Positions 1 to 6,411 of a stretch of 22,725 nucleotides of DNA are shown here, one piece after another (within the stretch, counting starts at the first letter, position 1; the number at the start of each line of letters is the position of its first letter). Source of the stretch: a virus; the IMG/VR virus record IMGVR_UViG_3300025759_000754, positions 1-22,725 of that record, one strand, 5' to 3'. Under the pieces are notes generated by a model, which searched no databases, had not been told where the DNA came from, and saw only the letters and a list, made by a program, of their open reading frames with translations. The translations under genes and the position numbers were made by a program.

Positions 1-365
1 TGTCTACGAATTTCTGCTAATGCATCTTGTGTAACATTTTGTTGATAAGGATCCATGAAGGCTTGTGCGGCACCGGGTTGAAACATTTGACCGGCTTGTG
101 TTGCAATATTTTGTGCTTGCCCTGTGGCTGCTTCAGCGGCCTGAAGATACGGCATATAACCACCAATACCCTGTTGTGCTAAAGTAAAGGCTTGTTGTTG
201 TGCAGGACTGAATCCTGCAACCTGTTGTGCAATTACAGGTAGGGGTGTTTCTACTAAACCTTGTTGTCCATTTACTCCAAATAAAGTGTTTAATAATTCT
301 TGTTGTCTCTGCTGAACATATTCAGGAGGCATCTGATATTGATATGATTTTACTACTTCCGCCAT
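1..365 (-). CDS. Partial Gln-rich phage protein, possibly internal virion protein (3' end outside window)
   Basis: The reading frame starts with ATG at 365-363 and stays open to base 1, so only the first 121 residues are visible. It begins MAEVVKSYQYQMPPEYVQQR and is rich in Gln and Ala, with a central stretch QQAFTLAQQGIGGYMPYLQA followed by FMDPYQQNVTQDALAEIRR at the cut. The visible part looks largely helical, with no signal peptide or membrane segment. Its start codon overlaps the stop of the upstream 286-aa gene (TAATG), so the two are probably translated in a coupled way. From memory, similar Gln/Ala-rich proteins with an FM(N/D)PYQ motif sit among late structural genes of marine phages, and an internal or ejected virion role is plausible, but nothing visible proves it. 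That this is a real gene is well supported by the start, the overlap and the coherent protein sequence; the function is not. Confidence 0.75.
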   Translation of the reverse strand, partial: MAEVVKSYQYQMPPEYVQQRQQELLNTLFGVNGQQGLVETPLPVIAQQVAGFSPAQQQAFTLAQQGIGGYMPYLQAAEAATGQAQNIATQAGQMFQPGAAQAFMDPYQQNVTQDALAEIRR

Positions 366-1225
366 TATGCTACTGCCTCTAATTGATCCATTGTTTCATA
401 CATTTTTTGTGCGCCTAATCTCCTAGCTTCATAATCATCTCTAGCACCGGCTGCGTAACCTGCGCCTTTGACTGCGTTTGCATTCATGACGAACTCGCCG
501 TCACTTAACATAGCGGGGATTGAATCAGAGGTCTCGGTCCCCGGACCCTCTATCGCACCAATACCGTTCTCTCTTGGGAACTCGGGTGTACCGCCCATAG
601 CGGCATAGTATGGAATAGTACCATAATCATAAACTAATTCACCTCTTTTTTGTGGAGCACCGGGATAAAATATTTCAGGTCGTGAATAAGCATATGGACC
701 ACTACCACCTAAAGTTTCTGTTGTTTGAACATAAGAAGGCTCTTCAATCTGTTCATCTTTTTCCTCTGGCATCAATTGACCAAGTGTGATTGTTCCTAAG
801 GCACCTAATCCTGCTTTTTTTAAGAAACTCATTTTACCATCTTCACCTAATCCCGCTCCAAACTTTCCACCCGCACCTATAATACCTTCTGTACCTGCGG
901 GACCTTGGGCACTAGCGGCCTGTCCTAAAAATAATTCTTTTAAACCCGGAGCAACTGTTTTACCGCCACCGGTTAACATACTCATAATGCCGTCGCCACC
1001 GACACTTCCAAAACCACCACCAAAACCTTTTAAACCCGGACTCATGATACCGGATAATCCACCTGAGATAGCACCACTTGTGCCACCGCCAAGATATCCT
1101 GCTCCTGCTGCTAGTAAGGGATTACCTGTTGCTAAACCTACAATCGTTCCTAAGTATTTTTCGGTATCGCCGGGTAAAATATCTCCTACAAGCTTTTGAG
1201 CGCCTTTAATTAACTTCTTCAGCAT
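365..1225 (-). CDS. Gly-rich virion-associated protein with a tape-measure-type C-terminal motif
   Basis: This is a 286-aa protein. Residues 1-35 are amphipathic (MLKKLIKGAQKLVGDILPGD), 36-150 are Gly/Ala-rich and weakly hydrophobic, and 155-225 are low complexity with many Tyr and Pro. Residues 227-252 carry the motif GPGTETSDSIPAML then SDGEFVMNANAV. I know this motif, GxGTxTSDSIPAxLSxGEFV, from the C-termini of phage tail-tape-measure proteins and of minor virion proteins. The protein is far too short and has no long coiled coil, so it is not itself a normal tape measure. A minor or internal virion protein handled together with the downstream partial gene is a reasonable guess. It is the first minus-strand gene left of the plus-strand island, and a possible promoter of its own lies just upstream. 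Its stop overlaps the next start (TAATG). Confidence 0.8.
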   Translation of the reverse strand: MLKKLIKGAQKLVGDILPGDTEKYLGTIVGLATGNPLLAAGAGYLGGGTSGAISGGLSGIMSPGLKGFGGGFGSVGGDGIMSMLTGGGKTVAPGLKELFLGQAASAQGPAGTEGIIGAGGKFGAGLGEDGKMSFLKKAGLGALGTITLGQLMPEEKDEQIEEPSYVQTTETLGGSGPYAYSRPEIFYPGAPQKRGELVYDYGTIPYYAAMGGTPEFPRENGIGAIEGPGTETSDSIPAMLSDGEFVMNANAVKGAGYAAGARDDYEARRLGAQKMYETMDQLEAVA

Positions 1226-1233
1226 TTAGTATA

Positions 1234-1262
1234 TTTATAATCAAAAATGTGATATAAAACAA
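1234..1262 (-). promoter_or_regulatory. Possible minus-strand promoter before the 286-aa gene
   Basis: Read on the minus strand, TTGTTT (1262-1257) and TATAAA (1239-1234) are separated by exactly 17 bases, close to a sigma70-type -35/-10 pair. Initiation would fall almost on the ATG at 1225, giving a very short or no leader, which weakens the call. The region is AT-rich, so chance matches are common. A promoter here would make sense because the plus-strand island interrupts the minus-strand array. Confidence 0.25.
1236..1241 (+). promoter_or_regulatory. Possible -10 box of a plus-strand promoter for the two-gene island
   Basis: TATAAT lies 30 bases before the ATG at 1272, and a second, extended -10-like word TGATATAAA follows at 1250-1258. 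No good -35 is visible at 16-18 bases from either. The 46-base divergent gap is the only place a promoter dedicated to the two plus-strand genes could sit without lying inside the 286-aa coding region. AT-richness makes single boxes weak evidence. Confidence 0.3.
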
Positions 1263-1271
1263 TTAGAATAT

Positions 1272-2000
1272 ATGAGATTATTTACTGCTATTCCTTGCTT
1301 CGGGGGCAAGATAGAGTCCCGTACTACAGAAGCTTTAATACGACTACATCATTATTGTATTGATCAAAGTATTTCCATTAACCACAATTTCTTAAACAAT
1401 TCAGCCATTATTACTGAGGCTAGAAACGAGCTTGTTGCCATGTTTTTAGATAGTGATTCTACTCATTTCTTATTTATTGATGCTGATATTGAGTTCCCTC
1501 TAAGTGCTTTTAAACGTGCGGTAAGAGCAGATAAGGATGTCTTTTGTGTACCTTACCCTAGTAAGAAATTTCACTGGAAATACTATAAGCCTGAGAAGGG
1601 GGAGAGTTCTGCTTACTGGTTTCAGATGATGTTTGATACAACCAAAGAGTTCTCTTTAAATGATGGTGTAATGGAAATCGACCGTGCGCCTACAGGCTTT
1701 ATGATGATTAAACGACAAGTCTTTGAAATTATGCAAAAGAAGATGCCGGAGCTAAAATATAAAATGATGAGAAGTATGAATGGCGAATTAAAAGAAAGAG
1801 AATTGTGGGGATTCTTTGATTTGGGTAAAACACCAGAAGGAGGTCGAGTCGGTGAAGACTATGCTTTTTGTGACCGTTGGAAAGCTTGCGGTGGGCGGAT
1901 TTTCGCTAGTGTGCTTGACAAGATGGCTCACATAGGCAATCATAGCTATGAAGGAGCTGCGATCGATAAATTTGATGTCGAAAGAAAAGAAAAAAATTAA
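1272..2000 (+). CDS. Glycosyltransferase-like protein (GT-A fold, DxD), plus-strand island gene 1
   Basis: A 242-aa protein likely to transfer a sugar from a nucleotide-sugar donor. The N-terminus MRLFTAIPCFGG resembles the first beta strand of a GT-A fold. Hydrophobic FLFIDADIEF holds the DxD motif (Asp70, Asp72) that binds the metal and nucleotide sugar, followed by RADKDVFCVPYP at 85-96. PTGFMMIKRQVF (140-151) and GEDYAFCDRW (194-203) resemble acceptor-side and catalytic-acid segments, with His220 and His224 near the C-terminus. All of these blocks recur in the minus-strand protein at 4876-5721, so the two are paralogues. It lies on the opposite strand from nearly every other gene and overlaps the next plus-strand gene by 26 bases. 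The ATG at 1272 fits the beta-strand start, although no clear Shine-Dalgarno is visible. The acceptor is unknown; host surface glycan, virion protein and DNA-base glycan are all possible. Confidence 0.8.
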   Translation: MRLFTAIPCFGGKIESRTTEALIRLHHYCIDQSISINHNFLNNSAIITEARNELVAMFLDSDSTHFLFIDADIEFPLSAFKRAVRADKDVFCVPYPSKKFHWKYYKPEKGESSAYWFQMMFDTTKEFSLNDGVMEIDRAPTGFMMIKRQVFEIMQKKMPELKYKMMRSMNGELKERELWGFFDLGKTPEGGRVGEDYAFCDRWKACGGRIFASVLDKMAHIGNHSYEGAAIDKFDVERKEKN

Positions 2001-2262
2001 ATGCGAATTGGTCCGTGTTGCGTGGCTCGATGCCTATGAAGAACCGTCCGGTTGGCATGAACCGAATATTCTCAATACCATTAAATGTTCCGACTGTTTT
2101 AGTTACGGTCTAATGTATAAAAGAAAGAATGATATTATTTTATTTGCTGACGCGGCAAAAGATATTTCTCATGAGATAGGAAGAATTACCGTTATTCCTA
2201 AAGCATGGATCAAAGATATAAAATACTTCGGTGTCTACGAAGAAGTTATTCTGTCTTATTAA
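1975..2262 (+). CDS. Small conserved phage-type protein, unknown function, plus-strand island gene 2
   Basis: A 95-aa soluble protein starting MSKEKKKIKCELVRVAW. I place the start at 1975 because the preceding in-frame ATG at 1948 would add MKELRSINL, encoded wholly inside the glycosyltransferase gene; neither start has a well-spaced Shine-Dalgarno. The body, with VRVAWLDAYEEPSGWHE, a CSDC pair at about residues 39-42, then FSYGLMYKRKNDIILFADAA and ITVIPKAWIKDIKYF, has the look of a small beta-rich fold. From memory it resembles a family of short hypothetical proteins in phages of several morphologies, with the pattern W.D...SGW.....I......C.S.G and I.IPK..I......L; no function is known to me. 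Its 3' end overlaps the end of the convergent minus-strand gene by 17 bases, leaving no room for an intervening terminator. Confidence 0.75.
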   Translation: MSKEKKKIKCELVRVAWLDAYEEPSGWHEPNILNTIKCSDCFSYGLMYKRKNDIILFADAAKDISHEIGRITVIPKAWIKDIKYFGVYEEVILSY

Positions 2263-2500
2263 CAGCACCTAAATTTGCTAATCGTGGTGCAAAGATTGTA
2301 ACATCTCGCTTAATATCAGCATCGGTAGTATCGGTGTTAGGATCAGCAACGTCAGCAGAACAATGATCTTCTGACTCGTAAGTTGTACCAGTTCGTATAT
2401 TCGTAATAACAGTTTCTGTCTTACAGCTATAGATAGGCACTTGTTCACCGTTGATCTCCTTGTATCCTAGAATTTTTGGTTCATCGACTATTTTATGCAT
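2246..2500 (-). CDS. Small hypothetical phage protein (84 aa)
   Basis: The protein starts MHKIVDEPKILGYKEINGEQ and continues with beta-rich segments (PIYSCKTETVITNIRTGTTY), an acidic patch DVADPNTDTTDADIKRDV, and a C-terminal FAPRLANLGAVNKTE. It has no membrane segment. AAAGGT lies six bases before the ATG. Small proteins with this opening and the DPNTDT...DI(K/R)RDV pattern are, from memory, regular members of structural-gene arrays in marine phages, but their role is unknown. It is the last gene of the minus-strand run before the plus-strand island, and its 3' end overlaps the end of that island by 17 bases. Confidence 0.7.
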   Translation of the reverse strand: MHKIVDEPKILGYKEINGEQVPIYSCKTETVITNIRTGTTYESEDHCSADVADPNTDTTDADIKRDVTIFAPRLANLGAVNKTE

Positions 2501-2517
2501 CTTAACCTTTATTTGTA

Positions 2518-2883
2518 CTATTGTTGCGCTTTAATTTCAAGCAAAGAACAAGAGAAGTTAACCTCTCCATTATTGTTTGCTTTGATGATTAATTGATCCC
2601 CTGATTCAAAGACATAGATACCATTTTGTAGTAAATTTAAAGCTACTCCGGCGGTTACTTCTGCCTGAAAACTAATCGTATTGGTAGCACTAGAATCCAC
2701 ATGATAGATGGTTACCAACGTTTTAGCGTGAGTAATCAAATCATGCACCGCATATAGGGTCTTGGCTACATAGGTTGTTGCAGGAACAGGGGGTGTTGCT
2801 GCCACATCAGCTTGAGGAACTGTAAAGATAGTCGTGTTCGCTGTAGTTACAGCACCCGTGAAATTTTTAAATACGTCTGCCAT
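2518..2883 (-). CDS. Putative small virion protein, beta-sandwich type (121 aa)
   Basis: The sequence MADVFKNFTGAVTTANTTIF continues as alternating hydrophobic and polar strands: TLVTIYHVDSS, NTISFQAEVTAGVAL, GIYVFESGDQLIIKANN and EVNFSCSLLEIKAQQ. This is the pattern of a small jelly-roll or beta-sandwich subunit without catalytic residues. The 'LESGDxLxIxANNxGxVNxxxSxLEI' type of ending is, from memory, common in small phage decoration or tail-associated proteins. It follows the 59-aa gene, with GGAG five bases before the ATG partly inside that gene's last codons. A minor virion component is the best inference; no specific position in the particle can be assigned. Confidence 0.7.
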   Translation of the reverse strand: MADVFKNFTGAVTTANTTIFTVPQADVAATPPVPATTYVAKTLYAVHDLITHAKTLVTIYHVDSSATNTISFQAEVTAGVALNLLQNGIYVFESGDQLIIKANNNGEVNFSCSLLEIKAQQ

Positions 2884-3063
2884 TTAATCTCCTGCGGCAC
2901 TAAAGTACCATGCTCTTCTCGTCTGTTCATCCGAATTATCTTGCTGATAACTAGAGTTAAGCTGTAGCACAATTTGTTCTAATTGTCGAATAAGCTCAGC
3001 AAAAGCACGAGCATCATATTGTTCAGGTGGATCAGGAAATCTCGTTTGAGGTATTTTAGCCAT
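2884..3063 (-). CDS. Small phage protein of 59 aa, just downstream of the tail-hub gene
   Basis: The ATG at 3063 opens a frame of 59 codons ending in TAA at 2886-2884: MAKIPQTRFPDPPEQYDARA, then FAELIRQLEQIVLQLNSSYQ, ending RRAWYFSAAGD. Its start overlaps the stop of the propeller gene as TAATG, the junction used throughout this array, and its stop lies directly against the next ATG at 2883. A Pro-rich start with PPEQYD followed by one amphipathic helix (residues 20-42, Leu/Ile heptads) matches a kind of short protein I recall next to tail or fibre genes in marine podoviruses. The helix suggests oligomerisation or a coiled coil. Function is unknown. It is easily missed because it is so short. 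Confidence 0.75.
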   Translation of the reverse strand: MAKIPQTRFPDPPEQYDARAFAELIRQLEQIVLQLNSSYQQDNSDEQTRRAWYFSAAGD

Positions 3064-4928
3064 TAACGACCACCATCAGGATAGACATCCATTATAAAAG
3101 TACCCATTTTAAAGTTACCTCCTGCGGTATTACTTGTAATTTTAAAATTAGCTTGTCGACCACGACCTCTCATATCTTTTTTTGTATCGGTGGTGGCCAC
3201 CGTTAAGGCTGTTTGACTAACAACATTACCATAAGGATAGTTTTTAAAACTCCAAGTCACATCCACATCACCTGATTGATCTCTAAAGTCAGGAACAAAT
3301 TTTGCGATACGCATTAACTGTTCACCTCCTTCATCAATATTAAAATCACCTGATTGTATAAAAGACTGCATTACAGAACCATCAGCATCAACACCAAATT
3401 CTTGACGAAAGTAATTAGATGCACCATTAGATAAACCAATGACAGTGGGTGTTGTATTAACCGTTGTATCTGTTAAATATTCAGTAGCTAAAGGATTTTG
3501 AAATACACCACGGTCTACCCATGTTGTTCTATTCATTGATCCAATCGACCAAGATTGTTCTAAATAATTATAAACCACACAGCGATTAACTTGTGGTGAA
3601 GGATCGTTGTTAGGGTTAGTTACATAAAACCAAATAATTTCTGCAAACTCGGTATTCACTCCTGCAAAGATTTGATCGGTTTGTGTTAAATCTAAACTTT
3701 CAAAAACAAAATCATCAACAGTGCAAGGTATTTTTTTAACAGTACCATCAAAAGCAAAGAATGCATTCTGGCCCATCCAATAGGCTACGTCTCGCACGAC
3801 CACAGCAGCGTGTTGTCCTAAGAGTCCACAGTTACGACCTAATTGATTGAGTCCAAAAGTAAAAGGGGGACCAATAAACTGTAGTCCGTGAAGGGAGGTA
3901 TCTGTCCAAACTAATATTTGACCACGAGCTTTATCAGCACCAATAATAGTAGAACCGTCTTGTACTCGTAAGGAACCAGCAGTATTTTCTGCTCTCGGCT
4001 CATAAGTATTAATATCTTCTTGAGAAGAAAAACGTAATAAAAGAGGATCTTGAGAAGAACCTAAACCAATAGTTTTTTCTGTACCAAATAAAATTAAATG
4101 TCGATCAGGAGTGGAGACTAAAGAAAACTTAGAAGTAGTGGGTGCACTAGCAACTAAACTGGCTCTACCCGATAGTCCGTCCGTGGTCGGTGACCATTGA
4201 TACGTCGAACCATTCAAAACAGTTGCAATTAAAAGTTCACCGAAGTTATCTAAGGACCAGTCACGACCATCAAGGGTAACGGATGATGTCGAACGAGCCG
4301 TGCCCCATGTTTCGGTATTCCAAGTAGACGTACCCCAACCATAACCAAAAGTAGAAAAAGCAGGACCAACATTAATATCAAAAACAGCAGTTGCTGTTCC
4401 TGTTGTAGTTGAACCAGTGCTCTCAACACTATCTTGTTCAATAACAAAGGCATTGATATTTGTTACAGACTTAACTTCAAAACTACGATCAAAATCAGTT
4501 GCTGTAAAACTGGTACCGGATAAGCTAGTTGTTCCTGAAAAAGTAACAATGTCTCCTTGGTTTGCTCCATGACCATTAATATTAACGGTTACATTAGCAG
4601 AGCCACTGCTTGTTGTGAAAATACTTGTAACAGCGGTGTTTGTCTGTCTTATGGGAGTTATGTCGTAAAGAATATCGTTTGCATAAACGTATAACTTTTT
4701 GTCAGTGCCAATAGCTGCAAGCCTAGTTCCATCCAAAGAAACCCAGTGATGAGCATCACGAGCCACACCAATTAAACGACTGTCGGTTGTTTTTTCCCAG
4801 CCACCTATCTTCTCAGGTAAGCCATAACGAAAGCGAATATTGTCACCGTCCGTAAAACCACCAGACGCACCTAAATCACTGGTCTGTTTTTGGATCCCCG
4901 GTTTGAGTTGTATCTTTGTTAATGTCAT
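3063..4928 (-). CDS. Tail hub/nozzle beta-propeller protein (P22 gp10-like DNA stabilisation protein)
   Basis: A 621-aa structural protein. The N-terminus LKPGIQKQTSDLGASGGFTD, then GDNIRFRYGLPEKIGGW (residues 28-44), is the hallmark opening of the P22 gp10-like 'packaged DNA stabilisation' family of tail proteins. This is followed by propeller-like blades (SLDGTRLAAIGTDKKLYVY, VTLDGRDWSLDNFGELLIAT, FSLVSTPDRHLILFG, VRDVAYWMGQNAFFAFDG, NRCVVYNYLEQSWSIG). The end, MRGRGRQANFKITSNTAGGN then KMGTFIMDVYPDGGR, also fits nozzle-type tail proteins such as T7 gp12. It would sit below the connector and help close the DNA channel. About residues 105-190 look like an inserted Ig-like or beta domain. The gene begins inside the 3' end of the glycosyltransferase gene (53-base overlap in another frame). 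I keep that start because the family motif begins only a few residues after it. Confidence 0.8.
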   Translation of the reverse strand: MTLTKIQLKPGIQKQTSDLGASGGFTDGDNIRFRYGLPEKIGGWEKTTDSRLIGVARDAHHWVSLDGTRLAAIGTDKKLYVYANDILYDITPIRQTNTAVTSIFTTSSGSANVTVNINGHGANQGDIVTFSGTTSLSGTSFTATDFDRSFEVKSVTNINAFVIEQDSVESTGSTTTGTATAVFDINVGPAFSTFGYGWGTSTWNTETWGTARSTSSVTLDGRDWSLDNFGELLIATVLNGSTYQWSPTTDGLSGRASLVASAPTTSKFSLVSTPDRHLILFGTEKTIGLGSSQDPLLLRFSSQEDINTYEPRAENTAGSLRVQDGSTIIGADKARGQILVWTDTSLHGLQFIGPPFTFGLNQLGRNCGLLGQHAAVVVRDVAYWMGQNAFFAFDGTVKKIPCTVDDFVFESLDLTQTDQIFAGVNTEFAEIIWFYVTNPNNDPSPQVNRCVVYNYLEQSWSIGSMNRTTWVDRGVFQNPLATEYLTDTTVNTTPTVIGLSNGASNYFRQEFGVDADGSVMQSFIQSGDFNIDEGGEQLMRIAKFVPDFRDQSGDVDVTWSFKNYPYGNVVSQTALTVATTDTKKDMRGRGRQANFKITSNTAGGNFKMGTFIMDVYPDGGR

Positions 4929-5721
4929 TTGCTAAACTAAATATGGATCCAACGTGACCATTAAAATGCATGTTTCCATGATGTTGTAAAGGCGACGCGA
5001 CATCCGCCCATATCTTACCACCGATTTTAGACCATAGTCTAGAAAAATAATAGTCTTCACTGAGGTATCGATCGTCTTTGTCCCAAGGTAGCTTACCCAC
5101 TCCAAAGAAATCATAGCAATTATTAGATGCATAACGACCACCGTTAATAATTTGATCTGTTTTATACTGACGTTCGGGGTATGCTTTTTTCATCTTTTTG
5201 AAGACATCTCGTTTGATTAACATCATGCCTGTAGCGGCTTCTAAAACTTCACAAAAACCGTTTTTTAGTTCTATACCTTGTGGGTTTTCAAAATTTAAAT
5301 TATATCCCAAAGCTTTATAAGAAACTTCATCCTCTGTAATTTCAGGGTTTTTCTTTACTGCCTTAATCACTTGATCCCAGTGAATACATTTTCTTGGATA
5401 AATACCACAAGCAATATCTTTATCCGCTCTGATCAATCTTTCTATGTTTTCAGCCTTGAAACCAATATCGGCATCTATGAATAATAAATGTGTTCCCACA
5501 AAATTAGTATCGTCTAAAAACATGGATACAATGGTATTTCGAGCACGAGTGATTAAAGACTCATTACCCATCGTTTGTAGTTTCATTTCAACACCTTGGG
5601 TCAACATCCATTGTTGTGTATGAATTATTCCATGTAAAGTAGTCTCACTGAGCATTCCACCATACATGGGCATGCCTAAATAAATTCTAATATTATGATC
5701 TTTCAGATCGCCTTCTAACAT
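4876..5721 (-). CDS. Glycosyltransferase-like protein (GT-A fold, DxD), minus-strand copy
   Basis: A 281-aa paralogue of the plus-strand enzyme at 1272-2000. It has an N-terminal beta strand IRIYLGMPMYGG (11-22), NESLITRARNTIVSMFLD (53-70), LLFIDADIGF with the DxD at Asp83/Asp85, RADKDIACGIYPRK (98-111), ATGMMLIKRDVF (163-174), SEDYYFSRLW (221-230) and His247/His248. It is longer than the paralogue, with an insert after the YPRK block and a polar C-terminal tail (DINKDTTQTGDPKTDQ) encoded in the region that overlaps the propeller gene by 53 bases. GGAG precedes the ATG by six bases. The start overlaps the end of the upstream oxygenase gene by 7 bases, so the two enzymes are translationally linked. 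It probably transfers a sugar; whether to virion adhesins, host glycan or something else cannot be told from sequence. Confidence 0.82.
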   Translation of the reverse strand: MLEGDLKDHNIRIYLGMPMYGGMLSETTLHGIIHTQQWMLTQGVEMKLQTMGNESLITRARNTIVSMFLDDTNFVGTHLLFIDADIGFKAENIERLIRADKDIACGIYPRKCIHWDQVIKAVKKNPEITEDEVSYKALGYNLNFENPQGIELKNGFCEVLEAATGMMLIKRDVFKKMKKAYPERQYKTDQIINGGRYASNNCYDFFGVGKLPWDKDDRYLSEDYYFSRLWSKIGGKIWADVASPLQHHGNMHFNGHVGSIFSLANDINKDTTQTGDPKTDQ

Positions 5722-6398
5722 ATTTTACTCCATGTCTCAGGGCTTGGTAGACAGTGTTCTGACTTGATCCCTGATTTCATCGTTAATAAAACATCAGCAG
5801 AAATACTGATGCGTGGTCTTTCTTTTTGATTTTCTTCTGTGTAATGTAATAAATTACTTGGAAAAATAATCAATCCTCCTGTTTCTGAGGGATATTTAAC
5901 AGAAGCAAAGTTAATCTCACTCCACTTTGTAAAATAATTATTATTAGCAGGAATATACATTCCTGTTTTTTGCCACATATCTTCTTCAAAAGTTATGTTT
6001 CCTTGCTCTTCTGCTTCGACATAATAAACTAAACTGTAGTGACTTGCTGTATGTTTATGACTGGCTATGTGTTGTCCCTTTGTAGAAAAGGTAGCCCAAG
6101 CTTTAATAATATGAACATCAAAAACACTTAGATCATAATGATGTTCTGTTAAAAATAAGATTATTTTTTTTCTAATCTGACTAAATAATTTTTCAAAACG
6201 TTTATCAGTATGAAGATTATCTGTAATTTCCTGTAAGGGTGTATCTGATTTTATATCAGTTGTTTTAGCGAATTGTGAGTTAGTTGGTTTTACCTCTTGA
6301 TTAATTAATTCTTTAATATCTTTGTTAATCGTTTCGTAGTTATCTATCTTAGTAATAAATATAGGGTTGCCAAACCATTTCTTAATTTCGTACTGCAT
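5715..6398 (-). CDS. 2-oxoglutarate/Fe(II)-dependent oxygenase-like protein
   Basis: A 227-aa protein resembling the phage and marine-bacterial 2OG-Fe(II) oxygenase family (TIGR02466 / PF13759 type), which hydroxylates a protein or small-molecule substrate using O2 and 2-oxoglutarate. WATFSTKGQHIASHKHTASH (101-120) followed by YSLVYYVEAE gives the first histidine cluster on the double-stranded beta helix, with the HKH at 114-116. GGLIIFPSNLLHYTEENQ (174-191) gives the distal His185, and RPRISIS (194-200) supplies the arginine that would bind the 2OG carboxylate. An EED acidic trio lies at 138-140. The exact metal ligands need alignment. AAGGAG with a 5-base spacer sets the start. It overlaps the downstream glycosyltransferase gene and follows the glycine-rich adhesin gene, so a hydroxylated then glycosylated acceptor is conceivable but unproven. 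Confidence 0.8.
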   Translation of the reverse strand: MQYEIKKWFGNPIFITKIDNYETINKDIKELINQEVKPTNSQFAKTTDIKSDTPLQEITDNLHTDKRFEKLFSQIRKKIILFLTEHHYDLSVFDVHIIKAWATFSTKGQHIASHKHTASHYSLVYYVEAEEQGNITFEEDMWQKTGMYIPANNNYFTKWSEINFASVKYPSETGGLIIFPSNLLHYTEENQKERPRISISADVLLTMKSGIKSEHCLPSPETWSKIC

Positions 6399-6403
6399 TA
6401 TTT

Positions 6404-6409
6404 CTCCTT
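6404..6409 (-). promoter_or_regulatory. Strong ribosome binding site of the oxygenase gene
   Basis: AAGGAG on the minus strand ends five bases before the ATG at 6398. It lies in the 13-base gap after the glycine-rich adhesin gene and fixes the oxygenase start, which is not coupled by overlap to its upstream gene as many others here are. Confidence 0.7.
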
Positions 6410-6411
6410 CT

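Noticed and set aside
786-1199. Pro-rich plus-strand frame of 137 codons
   Set aside because: It is the antisense of the Gly-rich region of the 286-aa minus-strand gene: glycine codons read backwards give proline. It has no homology-like pattern or ribosome site.
1272-5721. Invertible segment flanked by the two oppositely oriented glycosyltransferase-like genes
   Set aside because: The two genes match at the protein level, but the DNA has diverged too far for recombination by homology, and no invertase gene or short perfect inverted crossover sites were seen.
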